From the NCBI RefSeq assembly GCF_029323795.1, contig NZ_CP119758.1:4836001-4900000 (forward strand): a DNA stretch of 64,000 nucleotides. Direction: 5' to 3'. Shown here one piece after another: positions 45,347 to 54,522 of the stretch. The notes below the pieces were generated by a model. The model worked only from the letters and a program-made list of their open reading frames with translations, did no database searches and had not been told where the DNA came from. The stretch is from Zobellia alginiliquefaciens (GTDB taxonomy: Bacteria; Bacteroidota; Bacteroidia; Flavobacteriales; Flavobacteriaceae). Each line of letters begins with the position of its first letter. The first letter of the stretch is position 1. The position numbers and the translations under genes are program-made.

Positions 45347-45548
45347 CTCACAAAAGCCCGTTATGAAAGGGATAGAAGACACCACTAAAATGTATTAAAA
45401 AATAAACATCAGGCAAAATTGACCGGAAATTAATGTCATATTCACATTTGAGTGGACAAAAAATGAAAGACCCTAAAAGTTGATGATTTTTAAAACCCTA
45501 AACTTAAAAACGAGATTCGCCCTAATTGGAGAGGAGCGATTAAATCAA

Positions 45549-45586
45549 AAAAACCTCCAAGATTCATGAGAATCTTGGAGGTTTTT
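45549..45586. terminator. Intrinsic terminator downstream of the DUF1080 gene
   Basis: Perfect 16-bp stem (AAAAACCTCCAAGATT against its complement) with a 6-nt CATGAG loop and flanking A/T runs, making it symmetric. It isolates the DUF1080 transcript from the susC promoter, so the sus operon is a separate unit. Confidence 0.9.
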
Positions 45587-45650
45587 AATTTGAAAAACAG
45601 CTGTTGCAATTCAGCTCACCGGAGAGAACTGAACTTATAAAATTTCTTTA

Positions 45651-46436
45651 CTACAGTTTTCTTAACCAGATATTTCTAAACTGGGTTTTATTACCGTGAT
45701 CTTGCAATGAAATAACATCATCACCATGCGCAGATGGGTAATTGTGTAAACCTATATAGTATGTAATTCCGTTGATAACCGTATTGTTCTGCACCAAAAC
45801 ACCATTGTGAAGTACAGTAATTTCCGCTTTTGAATCTAATCTACCATCTTCTTTAAACCTTGGCGCTCTATAGATTACATCATACGTATTCCACTCCAAC
45901 GGCCCTCGCATAGCGTTTACCAAAGGTGCATGGTCCTTATAAATACTACCCGCTTGTCCGTTACGGTAGGTTCTGTTATTATACGAATCCAAAATCTGAA
46001 GTTCATATCTGTTCTGCAAGAACAAACCACTATTACCTCTTCCTTGGCTTTCTCCTTCCACTTTGTCAGGTGCACTAAATTCTATATGCAGTTGGCAATC
46101 CCCAAATTTCATTTTAGTGCTAATACCACCTGTTCCCGGTACTACTTCAAAATGGTCATTGTCCACAATTTTCCATGGAGCTGGTTTTGTATTGTCTTTT
46201 TGGCTTACCCATTGATCAAGGCTACTTCCATCAAACAGAATAATAGCATCAGAAGGAGCATCTCCCAAAGTTTTTGCCGGAGTAACAACAGGAACTTCAG
46301 GTTCCCAAATTTCGGTCATTTGGGGCTTCATTGGCATTGGAGAAACTTCGGGGGGTGTACTTGAGTGCTTTTGAGCAGATACGTTACATGCAAATGCTGC
46401 GGCTACCAAAAAAAGAAAAGAGTGTTTTGAGTTCAT
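45651..46436 (-). CDS. DUF1080 (3-keto-disaccharide hydrolase-type) secreted protein
   Basis: 261-residue secreted protein: signal peptide ending about ACNVSAQ, then a concanavalin-like DUF1080 domain with ILFDGSSLDQWVSQ, FGDCQLHIEFSAP, GRGNSGLFLQNRYELQILDS and the closing QFRNIWLRKL. Related domains hydrolyse 3-keto-disaccharides or bind glycans in the periplasm. It lies between the aminotransferase gene (116 bp upstream) and its own terminator, next to but transcriptionally separate from the sus locus. I cannot tell whether it is an enzyme or a binding protein. Confidence 0.88.
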   Translation of the reverse strand: MNSKHSFLFLVAAAFACNVSAQKHSSTPPEVSPMPMKPQMTEIWEPEVPVVTPAKTLGDAPSDAIILFDGSSLDQWVSQKDNTKPAPWKIVDNDHFEVVPGTGGISTKMKFGDCQLHIEFSAPDKVEGESQGRGNSGLFLQNRYELQILDSYNNRTYRNGQAGSIYKDHAPLVNAMRGPLEWNTYDVIYRAPRFKEDGRLDSKAEITVLHNGVLVQNNTVINGITYYIGLHNYPSAHGDDVISLQDHGNKTQFRNIWLRKL

Positions 46437-46552
46437 AATAATAATTACATTTTGTTTTTGGTTCAGTTTAAGTTTGAAAAATTAAATATAGCTATAAGTT
46501 CTTGAAATGGATTTTTATCGACAGAAAAAAGTCTGGGACAAATGCAAACCTA

Positions 46553-47743
46553 TTAAGCTTGTGATATGATCTGAACCATTTTTTGTGCACGTTCCTTAAC
46601 TTCTTCTTCTGACCAGCTTAATTTAATAAGACATGAAATAGTGCGGCCTACCCACTTGTCCGAAGCTGAAAAATCAGACTTAGAATAGTCTGGTAGTTGC
46701 TTGTAGACTTCTTGTGGTAATTTCCCCAAAGAACGTTTTTCAATTAGGTGTTGCCATTCCCGGTAATAATGCCAATTGTTGTCATACCAATAAAAACAGG
46801 CATCTACACCTGCCTTGCCCAAAGCAGTATGGGTTTGTTTTGCTGTATTTGTATCAGGAAGAAAGAAAGTTAAAAAAGCGTAACTCTCTTCCCCTCCTTC
46901 TGGTACTTTTCTGAATTCTACGTTCGGTAAGTCTTGTAACGCTCCTCGTAATATGGTGTAGTTTTTTTTCTGAATCGCTAGAAATTCGTCCAATCTTTCC
47001 ATCTGGGCCAAACCAACCGCTGCATGCAATTCCGATATTCTATAATTGTATCCTAAAAAAGGATGTGTCTCCGCTCCCCTATCCTTTCCTACATGATCAT
47101 GTCCGTGATCCGAATAATGGTCGGCATTGGTTTTATAAGCATCATTATTTGTGACAACAGCTCCTCCTTCCCCACAAGTTACCGTCTTTACATAATCAAA
47201 AGAAAAACAACCTAAATCTCCATAACTACCTAAAGGTTTATTTTCAAAAGTACCGCCAATTGCCTGACAGGCATCCTCCAACAACAACAAATCATGTGTA
47301 TCACAAATGGCTTTCAAAGCCTTTAAGTCTGCCATTGAACCGCACATGTGTACAGGCATGACCACTTTTGTTCTGTCCGTGATAGCCTCTTCTACCGCTT
47401 GTGGACTTAACGCTAAAGTAGCATCAACATCAACCAAAATAGGAACTGCTCCAATAGCCAAAATAGATTCAAAACTGGCTACAAAAGTAAATGTGGGCAT
47501 AATCACTTCATCACCTGCACCAACACCTGCACTTGCTAACGCTACCGTTAAAGCAGCTGTGCCGCTACTCACCAATTGAGTATGTTTCACCTGCATTTTC
47601 TCTGAGAGTGCTTTTTCAAGTTCAAGGGCTTTCCAGTGGCCATTCCGCATTCCATCAAAACCGTAACGCATCAGTACTCCTGAGTCTAATACATCATTAA
47701 CTTGTTGGCGCTCCTTGTCTCCGAATAATTCAAATCCTGGCAT
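46553..47743 (-). CDS. DegT/DnrJ/EryC1/StrS family PLP aminotransferase
   Basis: 396-residue cytoplasmic PLP enzyme of the sugar aminotransferase type. Substrate-pocket text LVSSGTAALTVALASAGVGAGDEVIMPTFTF is split here as LVSSGTAALTVALA and GDEVIMPTFTFVAS; LLLEDACQAIGG precedes the cofactor lysine in SFDYVKTVTCGEGG (about residue 190), and GYNYRISELHAAVGLAQ follows. The Lys is present, so it should be active, in contrast to dehydratase relatives with His. Substrate unknown: amino-sugar synthesis for surface glycans is the common role. The start lies 12 bp after a seven-fold heptanucleotide repeat. Confidence 0.9.
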   Translation of the reverse strand: MPGFELFGDKERQQVNDVLDSGVLMRYGFDGMRNGHWKALELEKALSEKMQVKHTQLVSSGTAALTVALASAGVGAGDEVIMPTFTFVASFESILAIGAVPILVDVDATLALSPQAVEEAITDRTKVVMPVHMCGSMADLKALKAICDTHDLLLLEDACQAIGGTFENKPLGSYGDLGCFSFDYVKTVTCGEGGAVVTNNDAYKTNADHYSDHGHDHVGKDRGAETHPFLGYNYRISELHAAVGLAQMERLDEFLAIQKKNYTILRGALQDLPNVEFRKVPEGGEESYAFLTFFLPDTNTAKQTHTALGKAGVDACFYWYDNNWHYYREWQHLIEKRSLGKLPQEVYKQLPDYSKSDFSASDKWVGRTISCLIKLSWSEEEVKERAQKMVQIISQA

Positions 47744-47754
47744 ATGTTGTTCTG

Positions 47755-47807
47755 GGTGTTAGGTGTTAGGTGTTAGGTGTTAGGTGTTAGGTGTTAGGTG
47801 TTAGGTG
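47755..47807. repeat. Heptanucleotide tandem repeat (TTAGGTG)n
   Basis: About 7.5 uninterrupted copies of a 7-bp unit (AGGTGTT on the plus strand, AACACCT on the coding strand) from 47755 to 47807. It fills most of the 72-bp gap between the nitroreductase stop and the aminotransferase start, 12 bp upstream of the latter's ATG, i.e. within its untranslated leader. Confidence 0.97.
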
Positions 47808-47815
47808 AAAAAACT

Positions 47816-48454
47816 TCAATTTATCTCAATGATGCTTTCTTCTATGTTTTTACGGACTTTTTTAAATCCTGAAAACATATCGTCATCAGCGCGGTAGCCC
47901 ACCGGAAGTACCAAAACAGAGGTTAATCCCTTTTCCTTCAAATTCAATATATCATCATAGGATGAAGGAACAAAACCTTCCATTGGGCATGAATCTATTT
48001 TTTCCAAGGCGCAAATAGTGAGCAAATTACCCAGTGCCAAATATGCTTGGTTTTTGGACCATTGCTCAATCTCATGTATTTCTTTTTTGGAAAAATCGGC
48101 CATGAGAGCATTTTTAAACGGGTCCAAAATATCTTGGCTCGTACCTCTTACCTTTTTAACTTGTTCAAAATACCGATTGATATAGGATTCATTAATTTCG
48201 TTCTGAATACAAATTACCAATACATGGGAAGCCTGAACTACTTGTTGTTGTTTATACGAGTGTTCAACAAGTTGATTCTGTATCTTTTTGTTATGAATCA
48301 CTGCCAAAGTTATTGGCTGCAGACCGTAAGAAGTGGCGGTGAGATTGAAGGCCTGTTTTAAACGTTCAATTTTTTCTTCGGGAAGTATTTTTTCCGAATT
48401 AAACTTCTTTACGGCATAACGCCATTCTAAATCTTTAATAGAATCCAAACTCAC
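47816..48454 (-). CDS. Nitroreductase family NAD(P)H-dependent oxidoreductase
   Basis: 212-residue FMN enzyme of the nitroreductase fold. It opens with LEWRYAVKKFNSEKILP, the family's FMN-phosphate-binding stretch, has ATSYGLQPITLAVI, and ends near DCPMEGF-like text (IDSCPMEGFVPSSYDDILNL) and VLPVGYRADDD. Cytoplasmic; typical substrates are quinones, nitroaromatics or flavins. It stands upstream of the heptad repeat and aminotransferase on the same strand, and may be co-transcribed with it. Confidence 0.9.
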   Translation of the reverse strand: MSLDSIKDLEWRYAVKKFNSEKILPEEKIERLKQAFNLTATSYGLQPITLAVIHNKKIQNQLVEHSYKQQQVVQASHVLVICIQNEINESYINRYFEQVKKVRGTSQDILDPFKNALMADFSKKEIHEIEQWSKNQAYLALGNLLTICALEKIDSCPMEGFVPSSYDDILNLKEKGLTSVLVLPVGYRADDDMFSGFKKVRKNIEESIIEIN

Positions 48455-48794
48455 TTATTTATATTTCCCTTTTGGAAATGATGATTAGCTTTATAAATCA
48501 GATATTACTATTATTCCCCATCTGATTTCTATTTTCAGTTTATCTAGCTATAGCTTTGACAACCTTGTGCAAAAATAGGGTATTTATAAAACCTAGTTTG
48601 CTTAACTTTAATATCATTCTGCAGTATTGAACAAAATAAAGTGGAATTAGCTTAATTATACCCGTAATTTTTCAGATTATGTAATTGTAGATTTATCTGG
48701 TCATAAAGCAGCTATAGCTAACATAAAACCAAAAGAATTCCATTTATTTGCAAATCCTGCTAACTATATAAATCAACAAAAACTACTGTAAATC
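48455..48794. other. Divergent intergenic region, no gene seen
   Basis: 340 bp between the nitroreductase (-) and rlmF (+), where both promoters must lie. It contains the 10-bp palindrome AGCTATAGCT twice, at about 48547 and 48709; no exact TAnnTTTG box was found. Otherwise AT-rich and without structure. Confidence 0.4.
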
Positions 48795-49751
48795 ATGTCA
48801 TCAGAAAAACAGCCCAAAGAAAAAGCTAGACTACATGCTAGAAATAAAAACCGGGAGCGATATGATTTAGAGGCCCTAAAAGTTTCCAATCCTGAATTAA
48901 AAGAATTTATAAAACCTAATAAATTTGGAGTTGAATCCATTGATTTCTCTAACCCTAATGCGGTTAGACTTTTAAATAAAGCATTGCTAAATCATTATTA
49001 CGGGATAAAGAACTGGGATTTCCCTAAAGAAAATCTATGCCCACCCATACCGGGGCGAGCAGATTATATTCATCATATAGCCGATTTGTTAGGCAGCACT
49101 AATTCCGGAAATATACCTACGGGTGATAGCGTATCTTGTTTTGACGTAGGTGTAGGTGCTAGTTGTATTTACCCAATTATTGGCGTCACGGAATATGGTT
49201 GGCAATTTTTTGGTTCTGATATTAATCCGAAATCAATTGAATCCGCTAAGCAAATTGTCAATTCTAATCCAACGCTTAAAGGTAAAGTGGAGTGTAGATT
49301 ACAAAAAAGTTCGAGAGATATTTTTAAAGGTGTATTATCTCATGAGCAAAAAATTGATATTGTGATCAGTAATCCTCCATTTCATTCTTCTTTGGAGGAG
49401 GCACAAAAAGGAACCCGAAGAAAAATAAAGAACTTATCCGGAAAAAAAGTAAAAACACCTGAACTCAACTTTTCTGGAGTATCCAATGAGCTTATTTATG
49501 AAGGCGGAGAATCTAGGTTTATTGAAAATATGATTTGGGAAAGTAGAAAGTTTGCCAAAAACTGTTATATATTTTCAACCTTAGTTTCAAAAGAATCCAA
49601 TCTTAAAAAGATTTACAAATTATTAGATAAAGTTGAGGCCACTCAAACCAAAACAATTCCTATGGGTACGGGCAATAAGTCTAGCCGTATAGTAGCTTGG
49701 TCCTTCTTTTCCAAAGAAGAACAAAAAGAATGGATTGCCGCCAGATATTAA
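48795..49751 (+). CDS. rlmF: 23S rRNA (adenine(1618)-N(6))-methyltransferase
   Basis: 318-residue SAM-dependent methyltransferase modifying A1618 in the large-subunit rRNA. Family text: RNRERYDLEAL-like (NKNRERYDLEALKVSNPEL), NPNAVRLLNKALL, WDFPKENLCPPIPGRADYIH and the catalytic motif DIVISNPPFHSS near residue 192. The SAM loop CFDVGVGASCIYPIIG is intact. Monocistronic, flanked by AT-rich gaps. Confidence 0.96.
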   Translation: MSSEKQPKEKARLHARNKNRERYDLEALKVSNPELKEFIKPNKFGVESIDFSNPNAVRLLNKALLNHYYGIKNWDFPKENLCPPIPGRADYIHHIADLLGSTNSGNIPTGDSVSCFDVGVGASCIYPIIGVTEYGWQFFGSDINPKSIESAKQIVNSNPTLKGKVECRLQKSSRDIFKGVLSHEQKIDIVISNPPFHSSLEEAQKGTRRKIKNLSGKKVKTPELNFSGVSNELIYEGGESRFIENMIWESRKFAKNCYIFSTLVSKESNLKKIYKLLDKVEATQTKTIPMGTGNKSSRIVAWSFFSKEEQKEWIAARY

Positions 49752-50051
49752 TTCCAGGACTAATATTACTTTTTAATATTTTCAACTATTTAATTCTTTT
49801 TTGAATAAATTCATGATATTTTAACTACATTACCAATGTATTATATTAAATAATGCACCGCAAACTGTTTTATTTATGAAACAGGATTTTTACCATCCCT
49901 TTAATTCACGACTATTACAACTCATTTTCATCAAGCAAAGAGCTACATTACATAAGTATCTCACTATGAATAATTAAGGAATCCTATTATGTAGAAGCAA
50001 TATTGATTTCAGTTTTCTGTTTAATACATAACCAACCCACAAAAAAAATCA
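49752..50051. other. Intergenic, weak hairpin only
   Basis: 300 bp between rlmF and lpxD. A weak CTGTTT/AAACAG hairpin at 49865-49884 followed by ATTTTT could end rlmF transcription; nothing else is seen. Confidence 0.3.
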
Positions 50052-51044
50052 ATGATATCTTTCTCCGTAAGTGAAATTAATAACATCTTAAAAGGTGAAT
50101 TAATAGGTAACACCAGTCAAATAATTAAAGGGCCCGAAGAATTAAAAAAGGCAAATGACAATCAGATTTCTTTCATTGGAAGTCCTAAATACTCAAAACT
50201 TTGGTCGGATTCAAAAGCCTGCGCTGCTCTTATATGTCCTAAAAATACAATAGAGCCTGGTGATAACCGTGCTTTTATACGGGTAAAAAATGTGGATTTG
50301 GCCATGGCCGAAATTCTTTCACTTTTTAAGCCGTCTACACCCGTCTTTGATGTTGATATTCACCCTACTGCCGTTGTTCACGAAACTGCAAAAATTGGAG
50401 AAGGCTGTAAAATTGGTGCCAATTGTTATGTGGGCAAAAATGTTGAATTAGGTAAAGGAGTAATACTCTATCCTAATGTCTGTATTTTTGATGAAACCAC
50501 TATTGGTGAAGCTACTGTGGTCTGGTCCGGAACTATGATACGCGAACGCTGTGTTATTGGTCACCATTGTATTTTTCATGCTAATGTAAGTATTGGTGCA
50601 GATGGGTTTGGATATCGCCCCAGTGAAGATGGCCGCCAACTGGTTAAAATTCCTCAAATTGGAAATGTAGTTATTGGCAATTATGTAGAAATTGGTGCCA
50701 ACTCTTGCGTAGACAGAGCCAAGTTTAGCTCCACTATTCTTGGGGATGGCTGTAAAATAGATAATTTGGTACAAATAGCCCATAATAGTATTTTGGGCCG
50801 TTCATGTATTATGGCAGGCCACAGTGGTCTAGCAGGTTCTGTTACTTTGGGTGACGGGGTCATGATTGGAGGTAGTGCCTCAATAAAGGACCATACCACC
50901 ATACATTCCGGAGCTACAGTTTGTGCCGGGTCTGGAGTTATGAATGACGTGGAGGCCGGTAAGACCGTTCTTGGTTACCCTGCACAAGAAGCCAGAGACA
51001 TGCTTAAAGAATGGGCATCGGTCAGGAGACTGGTGAAAAAATAA
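50052..51044 (+). CDS. lpxD: UDP-3-O-(3-hydroxyacyl)glucosamine N-acyltransferase
   Basis: 330-residue trimeric left-handed beta-helix enzyme adding the second acyl chain in lipid A synthesis. The N-terminal UDP-binding domain (ISFIGSPKYSKLW) is followed by hexapeptide repeats (IGEGCKIGANCYVGKNVELG and on) and the catalytic-His region NLVQIAHNSILG at about residue 240, then a C-terminal helix. It stands alone, away from an lpxA-lpxC/fabZ cluster, so this may be one of two LpxD paralogues. Confidence 0.95.
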   Translation: MISFSVSEINNILKGELIGNTSQIIKGPEELKKANDNQISFIGSPKYSKLWSDSKACAALICPKNTIEPGDNRAFIRVKNVDLAMAEILSLFKPSTPVFDVDIHPTAVVHETAKIGEGCKIGANCYVGKNVELGKGVILYPNVCIFDETTIGEATVVWSGTMIRERCVIGHHCIFHANVSIGADGFGYRPSEDGRQLVKIPQIGNVVIGNYVEIGANSCVDRAKFSSTILGDGCKIDNLVQIAHNSILGRSCIMAGHSGLAGSVTLGDGVMIGGSASIKDHTTIHSGATVCAGSGVMNDVEAGKTVLGYPAQEARDMLKEWASVRRLVKK

Positions 51045-51068
51045 GAATTATTTCAACTTATAAACAAA

Positions 51069-51100
51069 AAAAAGCTTTACAATATGTAAAGCTTTTTCTT
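51069..51100. terminator. Intrinsic terminator of lpxD
   Basis: AAAAAGCTTTAC (51069-51080) pairs with GTAAAGCTTTTT (51086-51097), 5-nt loop, followed by CTT. Shared with the convergent response-regulator gene ending at 51160. Confidence 0.85.
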
Positions 51101-51159
51101 TAAAGGTTGGAGGCCCTCCTATTGAACCTCCGGGGAAAAGCAACTATTTCTTAGTTGTT

Positions 51160-51801
51160 TTATACCAGTGCATTGGAATACTCCAATTCTTGCAACTTTC
51201 TTAATGCTTCCGATTTGGAATTAACATCTAGTTTTAGATAGATATTCTGCACGTGAAAATTAATGGCACTGGCCGTTACAAATAATTTCTCGGCAATGGT
51301 CTTATATGTAGCTCCTTGGCACAAATAGTCAATTACCTGGTTTTCTCTCTCTGAGAAAAATTCATTTGATTTCCGCTGAAACTTTGAAATAATCTGACTT
51401 ATTATATCATTACTCATTGTTGCGCCTTCTGACTTGATCGAATCAAGTGCATTATAAAGGGCGCGTTCAGTCACCGGTTTGGATAGGTAGCCATTCGCGG
51501 TATTTTTGAACGCTTTTTTGACCAAGTCAAAATTGTTCTGTGCGCTGAGCATGATAATCTTTACTTTCGGGTCTTTCTTTCTAAAAAGACGAATGCCTTC
51601 TATGCCGTTTATTTCTGGCAAAGAAACTTCCGAAAAAATAATGTCTGGAGAAACGTCATCATATTCCGCCAGGGCATCTTTTACCGAAGCATAAATTCCT
51701 TTTAAGGAATACTCCGAATACGAGTTAAAATAAGTCTCATAAGATTCATGCGATGTTACATCATTATCGATCACGATAATTTTTAAAATGTTTGATTCCA
51801 T
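51160..51801 (-). CDS. Orphan LuxR-type response regulator with Glu at the phospho-acceptor site
   Basis: 213 residues from the ATG at 51801 (MESNILKIIVIDND), preferred over an upstream ATG at 51837 because the receiver strand starts at once. The receiver keeps the acidic pair (IDND), the conserved Ser (IMLSAQN) and Lys (YLSKPV), but the phosphorylation site reads IIFSEVSLPEING: Glu (codon at 51628-51630) replaces Asp. The C-terminal LuxR HTH is intact (FSEREnQVIDYLCQGATYKTIAEKL-type). No histidine kinase gene is adjacent. It may be constitutively active or controlled without phosphorylation. Confidence 0.88.
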   Translation of the reverse strand: MESNILKIIVIDNDVTSHESYETYFNSYSEYSLKGIYASVKDALAEYDDVSPDIIFSEVSLPEINGIEGIRLFRKKDPKVKIIMLSAQNNFDLVKKAFKNTANGYLSKPVTERALYNALDSIKSEGATMSNDIISQIISKFQRKSNEFFSERENQVIDYLCQGATYKTIAEKLFVTASAINFHVQNIYLKLDVNSKSEALRKLQELEYSNALV

Positions 51802-51837
51802 GGTAGTGGGATTTTTTGGCGTCCTATTGAAAATCAA

Positions 51838-52132
51838 CAGAACACAAGGTTAATTTTGGGTTTACTATTAATAGATAATCGCCCGGTAAAGCGACATTTT
51901 ATTCAAATTTGAACGTAAGAGGGCTCTTTCCCATTGATCGGTAAATCAAGAGATTTTAGTATCCATTTTTTTAGTGCTTGGAAATAAGGCCTATGGTTAA
52001 GACAGTATTCTGCCAGGCCTTAGTTAAAAACTAAAACAGATATAAACGCTATACGCTGGGTGAATCCTTAAATTTTATTGCTGTAGGTAAGGCACTAAAA
52101 CTTAAAATGATTGCTTTGAAAATTTATCTCTA
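51838..52132. other. Intergenic with inverted repeat
   Basis: Upstream region of the response regulator. TAAGGCCT (51985-51992) and AGGCCTTA (52015-52022) form a perfect 8-bp stem around 22 nt. No other structure or gene is seen. Confidence 0.35.
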
Positions 52133-52348
52133 TCAGAGACAGAGATGTTGCACTTTTATGAAGTGATCAAGTGTGCGTTTCTTGTGGTAATCTTGTAGGT
52201 ACTGTTGCATGGTTTGTGCGATTTGGGGATTAATAAATAGGTTACTTTTGGTATGATTATAATCAAACTTAAGCATTATTTGTATCCACCCCACTGTAGT
52301 ATCGCCCATTTTCGTTAAACGACAGTCAAAGTCCCTGCTATGCTGCAT
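52133..52348 (-). CDS. Hypothetical small protein, possibly a gene remnant
   Basis: 71-codon frame from ATG 52348 with plausible coding character in its C-terminal half (SNLFINPQIAQTMQQYLQDY). The frame is open for about 13 more codons upstream (reading FQGIDNWYENADI) to a TGA, without another ATG, so either it starts at 52348 or is the tail of a decayed gene. It follows a terminator on the same strand and is not overlapped by any other gene. No family recognised. Confidence 0.3.
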   Translation of the reverse strand: MQHSRDFDCRLTKMGDTTVGWIQIMLKFDYNHTKSNLFINPQIAQTMQQYLQDYHKKRTLDHFIKVQHLCL

Positions 52349-52439
52349 TATATCGGCATTTTCATACCAATTATCGATGCCTTGAAATCAAAAATTTAGT
52401 TAAAAAGGATGTGAAAATTGTAAAAATAGTGGTGAAAAA

Positions 52440-52470
52440 CAAAAAAACAGCGGGGCCTCCCCCGCTGTTT
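52440..52470 (-). terminator. Intrinsic terminator of the PorP/SprF-PD40 operon
   Basis: AAACAGCGGGG (52445-52455) pairs with CCCCGCTGTTT (52460-52470), 4-nt loop. On the minus strand the stem is followed by TTTTT. GC-rich and strong. Confidence 0.9.
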
Positions 52471-52525
52471 ATAGCCTAATTTTCTACCAAAAAATCAGGT
52501 CCCACTAACCATAAGTTAATATCTT

Positions 52526-54391
52526 TTAGTCTTCATATATATTATTCACTACAGCAGAATGATCATCTACTTGCATAATCCATTTTTCGTCGTTGTATTT
52601 TCCGTTCAGATTAGAAACATAGGCCATTTTGGCATCTTCCTTAAAATTATAATCTGCTAAGTATACATAATGTAAACCGTTCTCTTTGTTATAAAACTGT
52701 CTTGCATCAAGACCTTGTTCTTTTAGAGTCTCCATAAAGGCATTCAAATATTTTTTGTTTGAATACACATTGGCAATTACATAATAACCGGATTTTACAC
52801 CAACGATATCTGATTGATTTAATATTTTAATCGGAAGCTTTACATAATCCTTTATGTCCTTTGCATTTGTATTTTCTTCAACAATGGACTTTGATTCTGT
52901 TTCCGCAACAACTTCTACTGTTTTCTCTTTTACTGTTTCTTGCTTAGAAAGTCCGGACATTTGGGTATCGTTTACCGCTAAGAAATCTTGTACATCATTA
53001 AACCTTTCTTCATTATCCAACACCTTAGGAGTTTCCTTAACTGTAATATTAGAGGCCAAAGCTGTATACTCAGGTGGTACAGGAACAACTTCCTCTTCCT
53101 CAACTTCAGGATTTAAGTTCTCTTTGATTTCCTTTTTAAGAACATCTACTAGAGACTTTAAACGTGCTTCAAAAGCAGCATCTCTGGCGGCATCTATAGA
53201 ATCCTGTCTTATGATCATCTCATCTAAAATCAACCTATTTTCATAAGCCATACCATTCATATCTTCTTCTATTTCCGTAGAAATTGAGTTGGCAAAGCCT
53301 CTGTTCGCAATAGGAGCATTGCTTCTTTCCATGTTCTTTTTGTTCTCTGCCGTCAGTCTTAAAATTTGCTCCTCATAATTTCTTACAATACGATCTACTT
53401 TGGCATCTTCCGAACTATCTGCATACGCATCCATACTAGAGCCATGGTTATCAAAAGTATAGGCTAAAGACACTTCATGGTTCCATCCTAGATCAGCATC
53501 ATCCGTCATTAAATCCTTTTCTAACAAATATCCTAAGGACATACGCTTGCTTAAATTAAAACCAAGTCCTAAAGAAAGACCATAATCATCGTCAAAATTT
53601 GTCTGAAACCACCCTAAATTAGGCAAGTCCAATAATACTGATCCTACGTAACCTAATCCACCCTCTTTGTTCTTACCAACTTGTACCATTGGCATTAAAC
53701 GTGCATTGGCAAAAATACCTCTGTTAGTCAAAAACTGGTGTGTATACTGTACTGAGGCTTTTACGCTCTTTGTACTTAGGTTCGTTAAAAATTCATTGGT
53801 TGTTTGGTTATATTTAAAAAGCTCGGTAGCGTAAAGTCCAAAATCAAACCCGCCTAAAGACAAGGTTACTCCTGGCTGAACCGCAACTTTACTTTCTTTT
53901 TTGGCATCCGAAATCTTGGTATCCGTTTCAGCTACCACTATTCTATTTTGGTCTAGCCCTTCTGTATAATAAGTAATGTTCGTACCAAAGGTTAGTTTAC
54001 TTTCGTCTCCTAATTGTACAGCCGTTGCGTAATTGGCATTAAAACCAAATTCTTGTACAACGCCGGACCATTGGCTATAAACACTGATACCTAGTGCAGA
54101 TTTATCGTTAAGCTTATTGCTGAAGCCCAAGAAGTAGTTTTGGTTGTTATCTTCAAACGTAGCATACTGGTTTCTGTGAAGAATGTTAATGTATGATTTG
54201 TTCTCTCTAACCAACGAAAAGGTAGGGTTGATCAAAAATCTGTTAAAGAACAATTGATTGTGATAGGTGCTCTTTGAGTTTATCTCGGTTACTGCTGCTG
54301 CTTCTTGTCCGTAGTTAGACTGCGTACCAAAGATGGTACATAACAAAAGGAGCAGGAAAATTGTGTTGATATTATTTTTTATGTAGCTCAT
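52526..54391 (-). CDS. PorP/SprF-family outer-membrane protein fused to a C-terminal SPOR-like domain
   Basis: 621 residues. Signal peptide, then a PorP/SprF-type barrel (about 30-325): YHNQLFFNRFLINPTFSLVR, LHRNQYATFEDNNQNYFLGF, and later DLGWNHEVSLAYTFDNHG. PorP/SprF proteins help type IX secretion and surface attachment of substrates. Residues about 330-530 are charged and coiled (EEQILRLTAENKKNMERS). The last 80 residues (GVKSGYYVIANVYSNKKYL, EDAKMAYVSNLN) look like a SPOR domain, which binds denuded peptidoglycan. Most family members are about 300 residues, so this is an unusual fusion. Its partner lies 174 bp upstream. Confidence 0.85.
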   Translation of the reverse strand: MSYIKNNINTIFLLLLLCTIFGTQSNYGQEAAAVTEINSKSTYHNQLFFNRFLINPTFSLVRENKSYINILHRNQYATFEDNNQNYFLGFSNKLNDKSALGISVYSQWSGVVQEFGFNANYATAVQLGDESKLTFGTNITYYTEGLDQNRIVVAETDTKISDAKKESKVAVQPGVTLSLGGFDFGLYATELFKYNQTTNEFLTNLSTKSVKASVQYTHQFLTNRGIFANARLMPMVQVGKNKEGGLGYVGSVLLDLPNLGWFQTNFDDDYGLSLGLGFNLSKRMSLGYLLEKDLMTDDADLGWNHEVSLAYTFDNHGSSMDAYADSSEDAKVDRIVRNYEEQILRLTAENKKNMERSNAPIANRGFANSISTEIEEDMNGMAYENRLILDEMIIRQDSIDAARDAAFEARLKSLVDVLKKEIKENLNPEVEEEEVVPVPPEYTALASNITVKETPKVLDNEERFNDVQDFLAVNDTQMSGLSKQETVKEKTVEVVAETESKSIVEENTNAKDIKDYVKLPIKILNQSDIVGVKSGYYVIANVYSNKKYLNAFMETLKEQGLDARQFYNKENGLHYVYLADYNFKEDAKMAYVSNLNGKYNDEKWIMQVDDHSAVVNNIYED

Positions 54392-54522
54392 GGTAGTGAT
54401 ATTATGGGATTATTGAAAACTGTTGGTAATAAGGTGTGTTCTATTGAATTAGAAGCTTGGAACTCTTGTGGTAGATGTCCGGTTTTCTTAGAACATTTAG
54501 ATTACCTAAAAGTGGGATATAA

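Noticed and set aside
47755-47807. CRISPR-like or telomere-like array
   Set aside because: The unit is 7 bp, with no spacers and no cas genes; it is a simple tandem repeat.
51985-52022. Inverted repeat as a small RNA or terminator
   Set aside because: 8-bp stem with a 22-nt loop and no U-tract or promoter; too weak to call.
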